Of a DNA stretch of 64,000 nt, positions 58,026 through 64,000 are shown piece after piece. This stretch comes from Nocardioides sp. S-1144 (GTDB lineage: Bacteria; Actinomycetota; Actinomycetes; Propionibacteriales; Nocardioidaceae). Numbering within the stretch: the first letter of the stretch is position 1; each line of letters begins with the position of its first letter. The notes beneath the pieces were generated by a model that saw nothing but the letters and a program-made list of their open reading frames with translations, had not been told where the DNA came from and did not search any database. The stretch spans positions 3,658,001-3,722,000 of the forward strand of contig NZ_CP040695.2 in assembly GCF_005954645.2 (NCBI RefSeq). The letters run 5' to 3'. The translations under genes were made by a program, and so were the position numbers.

Positions 58026-58469
58026 ATGCACCCCCCGGTCCTCGTCGTCGGTCATGACGACGTCCGACTGCGTGCGACGCGCGACGCGTTCGCCCGTGGG
58101 CGGCTCACCAACCCCGTGGTCGCCCTGGCCGACGCCGTCGAGGCGCGCGCCTACGTCCTGGGTCACGCGCCCTACGAGGACCGCGACCGGCACCTGATGC
58201 CGGCCGTGGTGGTCAGCGACCTCCACCTCGCCGGGGGCAGCGGGCTCGACGTCCTGCGCACCGTGCGCAGCCACCTGAGCCTGCGCCGCACGCCGGTGAT
58301 CCTGGTCGGCGACGAGGGTGGCGACATCGACGAGGACGAGGTCACCGAGGCCCGGCAGCTCGGCGCCGCCGCCGTGCTCGGCCGCCGGGTGGCGGTCGAC
58401 GCGCTCGTCGGGGTCATCCGCGACACCGGCGCGTCCTGGTCCGTCGGCCACGCCGAGATCGGGGCCTGA
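58026..58469 (+). CDS. Stand-alone response-regulator receiver domain
   Basis: 147 residues, one receiver domain: acidic pair in VVGHDDVRLR, phospho-acceptor Asp in AVVVSDLHLAGGSGLDVL. The conserved Lys-Pro after strand 5 is replaced by LGRRVAVD. A long loop (YEDRDRHLMP) is the Rcp1-like insertion. No output domain. AGGAGG lies upstream of the ATG. The next gene, an EAL protein, begins two bases after the stop, so the receiver probably controls it. The 200-base leader has an AT-rich patch at 57904-57930 but no WhiG-type promoter. Confidence 0.82.
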   Translation: MHPPVLVVGHDDVRLRATRDAFARGRLTNPVVALADAVEARAYVLGHAPYEDRDRHLMPAVVVSDLHLAGGSGLDVLRTVRSHLSLRRTPVILVGDEGGDIDEDEVTEARQLGAAAVLGRRVAVDALVGVIRDTGASWSVGHAEIGA

Positions 58470-58470
58470 G

Positions 58471-59787
58471 ATGCCGCCTCCCGCGACCGCCCTCGGGCTC
58501 GACCAGCACGGAGCCACCCTCCCGACGACGACCTCGCTGGTCACCGCGATCGCCGAGCTCCGCGCCGGTCACAGCGACCACCGCCACACCCTCGTCCTGC
58601 TCGCCGCCTCGGTGACCAACGCCGCCGAGATCGCCGACGTGCACGGCGCCCAGGCCCTCGAGGTGGTGACCTCGGAGGTCACCCGTCGGGCGATGCAGCA
58701 CGCCGAGGTCCGGGTCCGGCTCCTGCGCTCCTCACCGCTGGGCGGGTTCCTCGCCGCCGCGGTGGTCCGCCGCGGGACGGGGCGGGCCGAGGTCGAGAAC
58801 CTCCTCGCCGAGGTCCGCGGCCTCGTCGACCTCGGCGGCGACCAGGTCTGGCCGGTGCTGACCGTGGGCGCGGCCGAGTGCGACGTCGACGACCGGATCT
58901 GGTCGGTCATCCGCGACGTGCGCTCCGCCGTCGTCGCCGCCGGCCGCGAGGCGCCCGGCGCGACCCGCTGGCACGGGGGCGTCTCGACCTACAACGTCGC
59001 CGACGAGCTGAGCCGGGTCCGCGACCTCGCGGTCGCCCTCACCCAGGACCCCGACCAGCTGCAGCTGCACTACCAGCCCGTCCAGGACCTCCGTGACGGC
59101 AGCCTGGTCGGCGCCGAGGCGCTCCTGCGGTGGACCCACCCCCTGCGAGGGGCGATCTCACCGATGCTCGCCGTGGAGGCCGCCGAGCGCACCGGGCTGA
59201 TCGTCCCGCTCGGTGGATTCGTGCTGGAGCGCGCCCTCGCGCAGACGGCCGTCTGGCTGGACCGGCTGGACCCCGGCTTCCGGATGCACGTCAACGTCTC
59301 CCCGATCGAGCTGGGCGAGCCGTCCTACGTCGACCGCGTCGAGGCCGCGCTGGCCCGTGCCGGCGTCCCCGCCGCCAACCTGCTCCTCGAGATCACCGAG
59401 ACCGCGATGCTCAACGACGAGCCGGCGGTCCACGCCACGCTGCTCGGCCTGCGCGAGCTCGGCGTCGGCCTCGGCGTCGACGACTTCGGCACCGGGTACT
59501 CCTCGATCGCCCACCTGCACCGCCTCCCGATCGACACCGTCAAGGTCGACCGGTCGCTGATCTCCGGCACCGGCGACGACGTCCTTGCCTTCCAGCGCAC
59601 CCGCGCGGTGATCGGGCTGGTCACGACGCTCGGGGTCACGGTCGTGGCGGAGGGCATCGAGTCCGCCCTCGAGTGCGCGCACCTGCAGGCGATGGGCTGC
59701 ACCGTCGGGCAGGGCTACCACCTGGGACGCCCGGTGCCCGCGGCGGAGTTCCTGCCGGCGACCCACGCCCCGGGCCGCACCGCCTGA
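58471..59787 (+). CDS. c-di-GMP phosphodiesterase (EAL) with degenerate GGDEF domain
   Basis: 438 residues. The N-terminal half is GGDEF-like in length, but the active loop reads SSPLGGFLAAAV, so no cyclase activity is expected. The EAL domain is complete: GAEALLRWTHP, MHVNVSP, LEITETAML, VDDFGTGYSSIAHL, TVKVDRS and VVAEGIES with the final VGQGYHLG. It should hydrolyse c-di-GMP to pGpG. It forms an operon with the receiver gene. Its domain pattern is the mirror image of the cyclase at 54.6-56.0 kb, giving a synthesis/degradation pair beside the pilus genes. Confidence 0.92.
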   Translation: MPPPATALGLDQHGATLPTTTSLVTAIAELRAGHSDHRHTLVLLAASVTNAAEIADVHGAQALEVVTSEVTRRAMQHAEVRVRLLRSSPLGGFLAAAVVRRGTGRAEVENLLAEVRGLVDLGGDQVWPVLTVGAAECDVDDRIWSVIRDVRSAVVAAGREAPGATRWHGGVSTYNVADELSRVRDLAVALTQDPDQLQLHYQPVQDLRDGSLVGAEALLRWTHPLRGAISPMLAVEAAERTGLIVPLGGFVLERALAQTAVWLDRLDPGFRMHVNVSPIELGEPSYVDRVEAALARAGVPAANLLLEITETAMLNDEPAVHATLLGLRELGVGLGVDDFGTGYSSIAHLHRLPIDTVKVDRSLISGTGDDVLAFQRTRAVIGLVTTLGVTVVAEGIESALECAHLQAMGCTVGQGYHLGRPVPAAEFLPATHAPGRTA

Positions 59788-59812
59788 CGCCTCCGGAGCG
59801 CCCGGACGGGCC

Positions 59813-60382
59813 TCAGGCCTCGTCGTTCTCCTCGTCCTCCAGCCAGCCGCGGAAGGCCTCGAGGTTCCTCGTCGACTCCCCGCGCAGCCGGCGCCACGCC
59901 CACTCCTTGCGGATCGACGTCGCGAAGCCGAGCTCGAGCAGGGTGTTGAACGACTCGTCGGCGGTGGCGAGCACCGACCCCAGCAGCCGGTCGAGCCCGT
60001 CGGCGGTGACGGTGGCGAGCGGCAGGCGCGCGTCGAGGTAGATGTCGCCGAGCCGGTCGACGGCGAAGGCGACGCCGTAGGTGCGCAGGTTCTTCTGCAG
60101 CAGCCACCGGTAGACGTTCTCGTGGTTCTCGTCGGGGGCCCGGCACACGAAGGCGTGCACCCCGAGGGCGTGCGGCCCGAGGTCGAGCCGCACGGGCGTC
60201 TGCAGCTTCTTCTCGCCCGGCAGCGCGAACGAGAACACGCCGGCGCCCCGGCCGCCCGGCTCCTCGTGGTCGAGGTCGTTCTCGGCCAGGTAGGCACGCA
60301 CGACGGCGACCAGCTCCGGGTCGGCGGCCTCCGCGTCCAGCTCGGCGGGGTCGACGTCGGTGCCGGTGGTGGGGTCGCTCAC
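59813..60382 (-). CDS. YbjN-domain protein
   Basis: 189 residues: type III secretion-chaperone-like YbjN fold ([59 protein letters not shown]). In actinobacteria it is encoded directly after mshA, as here with a GTGA overlap, between mycothiol synthesis and gpm genes. Function not established. Confidence 0.87.
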   Translation of the reverse strand: MSDPTTGTDVDPAELDAEAADPELVAVVRAYLAENDLDHEEPGGRGAGVFSFALPGEKKLQTPVRLDLGPHALGVHAFVCRAPDENHENVYRWLLQKNLRTYGVAFAVDRLGDIYLDARLPLATVTADGLDRLLGSVLATADESFNTLLELGFATSIRKEWAWRRLRGESTRNLEAFRGWLEDEENDEA

Positions 60383-61707
60383 CCCACCGACTCTCGCATG
60401 AGGGTGCGGGCCCTGCGGTACACCCCGAGCGTCTGGTCGGCGGTCGCCTCCCACGAGAACTCCTGCGCCTGGGCGAGGGCCCCGACCGCGAGCCGGTCGC
60501 GCAGCGCGGGGTCGTCGACGACCCGGCCGAGCGCGGTCGCCCACGCGTCGGCGTCGTGGGAGGGGACGAGCAGCCCGCTGCCGCCGTCGCGGACGACGGT
60601 GGTCAGGCCGCCGACGGCCGCGGCCACCACCGGGGTGCCGCAGGCCTGTGCCTCGACGGCCACCAGGCCGAAGGACTCGTTGTGCGAGGGCACCGCGACG
60701 AGCGTCGCGGCGGCGTACCACCGGGCGAGCTCGCGCTGGGTCACCGGCGGGACGAACCGGACGACGTCCTCGACGCCCAGCTCGACGGCGAGCGCGGCCA
60801 GCGCGGAGGGCCGGTCGAGCCCGCTGCCGGACGGGCCGCCGACGATCGGCACCACCAGGCGCGAGCGGAGACCCGGGTCGCGGGCGAGCAGCACCGCGAC
60901 GGCGCGCAGCAGGACGTCGGGTGCCTTGAGGGGCTGGATGCGCCCGGCGAACAGCAGGACGACGGCGTCGGCGGCCAGGCCGAGCGCGGCCCGCGCCGGG
61001 GCGAGCGGCTCCGGACGGAACAGGTCGAGGTCGACGCCGGGGTGGACGACGTCGACCCGCGACGGGTCGGCGTCGTAGAGGTTGACCAGCTGCTGGGCCT
61101 CGAGGGCGGTGTTGGCCACCAGCACGTCGGCGGCCTCGACGACCTGCTCCTCCCCGATGAGCCGGGCGGCGGGCTCGGGGGTGTCACCGGCGGCGAGCGC
61201 ACCGTTCTTGACCTTCGCCATCGTGTGCATGCTGTGCACCAGCGGCACGCCCCAGCGGTCGCGCGCGAGCGCCCCCACCTGGCCGGAGAGCCAGTAGTGC
61301 GAGTGGACGGCGTCGTAGTGGCCGACCGGGTGCGCGGCCTCGGTGCGCAGCACCTCGCGGGCGAAGACGCAGAGCTGCCCGGGCAGCTCGTGCTTGGTGA
61401 GGCCCTCGAAGGGGCCGGCGGCGATGTGGCGCACCAGGACGCCGTCCGCGAGCGGGACGACGGGCTCGAGCGTCGAGCTGGTGGCGCGGGTGAAGACGTC
61501 GACCTCGACGCCGCGGCGGGCCAGGCGGCGGGCCAGCTCGACGACGTAGACGTTCATGCCGCCGGCGTCGCCGGTGCCGGGCTGGTCGAGCGGGGAGGTG
61601 TGCAGGCTGATCATCGCCAGTCGCCTCACGTCCGCCACGAGGGGGTCAACACCCGGGTACGGCCCGGCATTCCCGCGACCGTCGGCCCGGCTCGCCTCCT
61701 CGACCAC
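60379..61707 (-). CDS. mshA: D-inositol-3-phosphate glycosyltransferase (mycothiol biosynthesis)
   Basis: 442 residues of glycosyltransferase family 4. N-terminal [20 protein letters not shown] and [18 protein letters not shown] are the MshA acceptor signature; [11 protein letters not shown] and [11 protein letters not shown] follow. Donor-site motifs are [17 protein letters not shown] and [20 protein letters not shown] (EX7E). It transfers GlcNAc to inositol-3-phosphate, the first step to mycothiol. GTG start two bases after the stop of a small membrane protein gene. Confidence 0.95.
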   Translation of the reverse strand: MVEEASRADGRGNAGPYPGVDPLVADVRRLAMISLHTSPLDQPGTGDAGGMNVYVVELARRLARRGVEVDVFTRATSSTLEPVVPLADGVLVRHIAAGPFEGLTKHELPGQLCVFAREVLRTEAAHPVGHYDAVHSHYWLSGQVGALARDRWGVPLVHSMHTMAKVKNGALAAGDTPEPAARLIGEEQVVEAADVLVANTALEAQQLVNLYDADPSRVDVVHPGVDLDLFRPEPLAPARAALGLAADAVVLLFAGRIQPLKAPDVLLRAVAVLLARDPGLRSRLVVPIVGGPSGSGLDRPSALAALAVELGVEDVVRFVPPVTQRELARWYAAATLVAVPSHNESFGLVAVEAQACGTPVVAAAVGGLTTVVRDGGSGLLVPSHDADAWATALGRVVDDPALRDRLAVGALAQAQEFSWEATADQTLGVYRRARTLMRESVG

Positions 61708-62034
61708 CTAGGCCCCGTCCGGCCCGGACGAGCGGAGCACGGCGATGGCGACCGAGGCGGTGGCCAGTCCGCCGACGACCGCGCCCAGCTGCCGCTCGGA
61801 GGCCAGCTCCTGGCCGACCTCGAGCACCGCCCAGCCGAGCGCGACGGCGCCCACGGCGCCCACCAGGGCCAGCAGCGGAGGGCGCGCGACGGCCGCACCG
61901 GCGAGGGCGACGGCGACGGCGACCAGGCCCCACCCGACCCAGCCGAAGCGCTGGTCGGCGACGAACAGGTGCGCGACCAGCACGATCCCGCCCAGCAGGG
62001 CGGCGCCCCACGTGGCCAGCTCCCGTCCTCGCAC
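61708..62034 (-). CDS. Small four-helix membrane protein
   Basis: 108 residues with about four membrane helices (AALLGGIVLVAHLFVADQRF, GWGLVAVAVALAGAAVA and two more). GTG 62034 is preferred because GGGGAG lies eight bases upstream; a longer ORF to 62097 would include a Pro-rich non-membrane stretch. Its stop is next to the mshA start, so the two are an operon. No family recognised. Confidence 0.7.
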   Translation of the reverse strand: MRGRELATWGAALLGGIVLVAHLFVADQRFGWVGWGLVAVAVALAGAAVARPPLLALVGAVGAVALGWAVLEVGQELASERQLGAVVGGLATASVAIAVLRSSGPDGA

Positions 62035-62095
62035 GCCTGCTCCCCTCCCCGGCCCTGGCGACTTCCCGACCGGCCAGGGCGTGGATGATCGTGCC

Positions 62096-62842
62096 ATGAC
62101 CCGTCACGCCGTCGTCACCGGAGCCAGCAGCGGGATCGGCGCCGCGACCGCCCGCTCGCTGGCCGCCACCGGCTTCCACGTCTTCTGCGCCGCCCGGCGC
62201 ACCGAGCGGGTCACCGCGCTCGCCGCGGAGATCGGCGGCACCGCCGTGACGTGCGACGTCACCGACCCCGCCTCGGTCACCGCCCTCGCCGAGGTGGTCG
62301 GCGAGCGGCTCGACGTCCTGGTCAACAACGCCGGGGGCGCGTTCGGCGCCGCGACGGTGGCCGAGTCCGACCCGGACGACTGGCGCCGGATGTACGAGGT
62401 GAACGTCATCGGGCTGGTGCAGGTGACCCGCGCGCTCCTGCCCGCCCTGCTCGCCGCCGACGACGGCGCCGGGATCATCTGCAACGTCGGCTCGACCGCG
62501 GGCCGGATCGCCTACGAGGGCGGGGGCGGCTACACCGTCGCCAAGCACGGCACCCAGGTCGTGACCGAGACGCTGCGCCTCGAGCTGTGGGACCAGCCGG
62601 TGCGGGTCACCGAGGTCGCCCCGGGCATGGTGCGCACCGACGAGTTCGCCCTGACCCGGTTCGACGGCGACGCGGAGAAGGCGGCGGCGGTCTACGCGGG
62701 CGTCGCCGAGCCCCTCGTCGCCGAGGACGTCGCCGACGCGATCACCTGGATGGTCACCCGCCCGCGCCACGTGAACATCGACGAGCTCGTCCTGCGCCCG
62801 CGGGCCCAGGCCTCCCAGTTCAAGGTCCACAGGGCACACTGA
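62096..62842 (+). CDS. Short-chain dehydrogenase/reductase
   Basis: 248 residues of classical SDR: VVTGASSGIGAATARSLAAT (TGxxxGxG), CDVTDPAS, LVNNAGGAFGA, NVGSTAG (catalytic Ser) and YTVAKHGTQVV (YxxxK). PGMVRTDEF follows. Close in style to serine/3-hydroxy acid dehydrogenases (YdfG type). GATGAT six bases before the ATG suggests a leaderless mRNA. The next gene starts five bases after its stop. Confidence 0.93.
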   Translation: MTRHAVVTGASSGIGAATARSLAATGFHVFCAARRTERVTALAAEIGGTAVTCDVTDPASVTALAEVVGERLDVLVNNAGGAFGAATVAESDPDDWRRMYEVNVIGLVQVTRALLPALLAADDGAGIICNVGSTAGRIAYEGGGGYTVAKHGTQVVTETLRLELWDQPVRVTEVAPGMVRTDEFALTRFDGDAEKAAAVYAGVAEPLVAEDVADAITWMVTRPRHVNIDELVLRPRAQASQFKVHRAH

Positions 62843-62847
62843 CCCCC

Positions 62848-63537
62848 GTGCAGACCATCGGACTGATCGGCGGCATGAGCTGGGAGTCCAGCGCCGTGTA
62901 CTACCAGATGCTGAACACCGGCGTCCAGCAGCGCCGCGGCGGGCTCTCCTCGGCGCGCACGGTGCTGGCCTCGGTCGACTTCGCCGAGGTCACCGCCCTG
63001 CAGGAGCAGGAGCGCTGGGACGACGTCGCGTCGATCCTGGTGGCGGCGGCCCGCTCGGTCGAGGCGGCCGGCGCCGACTTCCTGGTCCTGTGCACCACGA
63101 CGTTCCACATGGTCGCCGACCAGGTCGCGGCGGCCGTCTCCGTCCCGGTGCTGCACCTGGCCGACGTCGTCGCCGAGGCCTGCGTGGCCCGCGGCCTGGA
63201 CGCCGTCGGCTTCGTCGGCACCACGTTCGCGATGTCGCGCGACTTCTTCGTCGAGCGGATGGCCTCGCACGGGCTGACGGTCCACGTGCCCGACCCCGCT
63301 CAGCACGCCGAGGTCAACCGGATCATCTACGAGGAGCTCGTGCACGGCCGGGTGCTCGACAGCTCACGACGCACAGTCGTCGCGCTCGTCGACCAGCTCT
63401 GGGACGCCGGCGCCGGCGGCCTCGTGCTCGGCTGCACCGAGCTCGAGCTGCTCGTGAAGCAGGCCGACGCCGAGCTGCCGCTGTTCCCGTGCACCACGCT
63501 GCACGTCAACGCCGCGCTCGACCGCGCCCTGGCCTGA
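62848..63537 (+). CDS. Aspartate/glutamate racemase-family protein
   Basis: 229 residues. IGLIGGMSWESSAVYYQMLN is the family start. The first catalytic Cys is in FLVLCTTTFHMVAD and the second in LVLGCTELELLV. This is the aspartate racemase (RacX/YgeA) layout. It interconverts L- and D-amino acids without PLP. Likely co-transcribed with the SDR gene. Confidence 0.92.
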   Translation: MQTIGLIGGMSWESSAVYYQMLNTGVQQRRGGLSSARTVLASVDFAEVTALQEQERWDDVASILVAAARSVEAAGADFLVLCTTTFHMVADQVAAAVSVPVLHLADVVAEACVARGLDAVGFVGTTFAMSRDFFVERMASHGLTVHVPDPAQHAEVNRIIYEELVHGRVLDSSRRTVVALVDQLWDAGAGGLVLGCTELELLVKQADAELPLFPCTTLHVNAALDRALA

Positions 63538-63568
63538 CCCGCCGGAGCACGACCGGACCACGAAAGGG

Positions 63569-64000
63569 CTACGCCGCAGTCCGACCCAGCAGCCGGGCCA
63601 TCCGGACGGCGTCCCGGCGGCTGGTCCCGCCGGTGTCGCGCTGGATCCAGGACCGCTCGATGCGACGGCCCCGGAGGACGTAGACCTCGAGGTTGCGGGC
63701 GACGCTCGAGCGGAGGTACCGCGTCGCGGTCCGGAACGCCAGCCGGCGCTCGCCGAGGGCCGGCACGGCGACGGGGGTCAGCGTCCTGGTCGTGTCGAGC
63801 GCGGAGGCGGTGCCCTCGCAGCGGGTCGCGTAGTCGACCAGGGCCTGGAAGCCGGCGCGGGCGCGGCGCGGCGAGCCGAACTCGTAGACGACGAACGTCG
63901 GGTCCTGGCGGCCCTCGAAGTACGGCACGTCGCCGTCGGCGTCGAGGTAGGCGGCGCGCCGGACCGACCGGGCCGGGAAGCCGTCGGTCAGCCCGACACA
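63569..64000 (-). CDS. Unidentified protein (5' part outside window)
   Basis: The frame is open to the window edge, giving at least 143 residues. The visible part has LDADGDVPYFEGRQDPTFVV, a helix (RARAGFQALVDYATRCEGTA), and RYLRSSVARNLEVYVLRGRR before a basic C-terminus. It resembles the exported sensor-like domains of actinobacterial lipoproteins, but I could not assign a family. No membrane segment is in the visible part. Confidence 0.6.
   Translation of the reverse strand, partial: CVGLTDGFPARSVRRAAYLDADGDVPYFEGRQDPTFVVYEFGSPRRARAGFQALVDYATRCEGTASALDTTRTLTPVAVPALGERRLAFRTATRYLRSSVARNLEVYVLRGRRIERSWIQRDTGGTSRRDAVRMARLLGRTAA

Noticed and set aside
57839..58057. Small ORF upstream of the receiver gene (72 codons)
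   Set aside because: No ribosome site, Arg/Pro/Ala-rich shadow composition, and it runs into the true start with its good AGGAGG.

Overview
This window comes from a very GC-rich actinomycete, most likely a member of the Nocardioidaceae or a near relative. The evidence is gene content. It has a mycothiol glycosyltransferase (mshA), CarD, a WhiG/FliA-type sigma factor, SenX3-RegX3 with PhoU, the MEP isoprenoid genes ispD and ispF, an actinobacterial-type uracil-DNA glycosylase, DUF3263 and DUF4032 proteins, and a GlnR-type operator. Many genes have a TANNNT-like -10 box six or seven bases upstream of the start codon and no ribosome binding site, so leaderless mRNAs are probably common. No rRNA, insertion sequence, prophage or CRISPR array is present. 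One tRNA (Thr, anticodon TGT) lies at about 21.4 kb.

Left part (1-23 kb): housekeeping and envelope genes. A wall-anchored protein and a class F-like sortase open the window. Next come a ThiS/CysO-like sulfur carrier and a threonine synthase-family enzyme preceded by a clear SAM-I (S-box) riboswitch. The two trehalose genes otsB and otsA sit 4 kb apart. There is a NarL-type two-component pair, a VanX-like dipeptidase, a tandem pair of secreted M15-type peptidases, a sugar-type transporter coupled to a PLP enzyme, ung, an aldo/keto reductase, a cupin, pyridoxal kinase, the tRNA, soxR and a DUF4032 protein.

Middle (23-38 kb): a rearranged version of the actinobacterial rlmB-cysS-ispF-ispD-carD-lipoprotein cluster, followed by gpmA, phoU, senX3 and regX3. 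It is interspersed with a C39 peptidase, a molybdopterin oxidoreductase, an orphan NirD, a second degenerate IspD-like protein and a UbiA-family prenyltransferase. A four-copy 43-bp palindromic repeat, a GlnR-like box and a PHO box lie in the intergenic gaps.

Right part (38.5-60 kb): a complete monoderm type IV pilus locus. It holds the major pilin, three pilin-like genes, pilB-pilT-pilC, a second pilT, pilM-N-O and the prepilin peptidase. At its left edge is a WhiG-family sigma factor. Inside it is a protein carrying two copies of the c-di-GMP-binding motif of the anti-sigma factor RsiG. Two c-di-GMP proteins with opposite degeneracies lie at its right side: one has an intact GGDEF and a broken EAL, the other a broken GGDEF and an intact EAL. 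All six pilus transcription units carry a TCAA-N16-GCCGA-like promoter (one is a TCCGA variant) resembling the sigma-28/WhiG consensus. A seventh copy could drive a short RNA. The coherent reading is a c-di-GMP/RsiG/WhiG switch that controls pilus assembly, with the diguanylate cyclase itself in the regulon.

The last 4 kb hold a YbjN protein, mshA, a small membrane protein, a short-chain dehydrogenase, an aspartate/glutamate racemase-family protein and the end of an unidentified gene.
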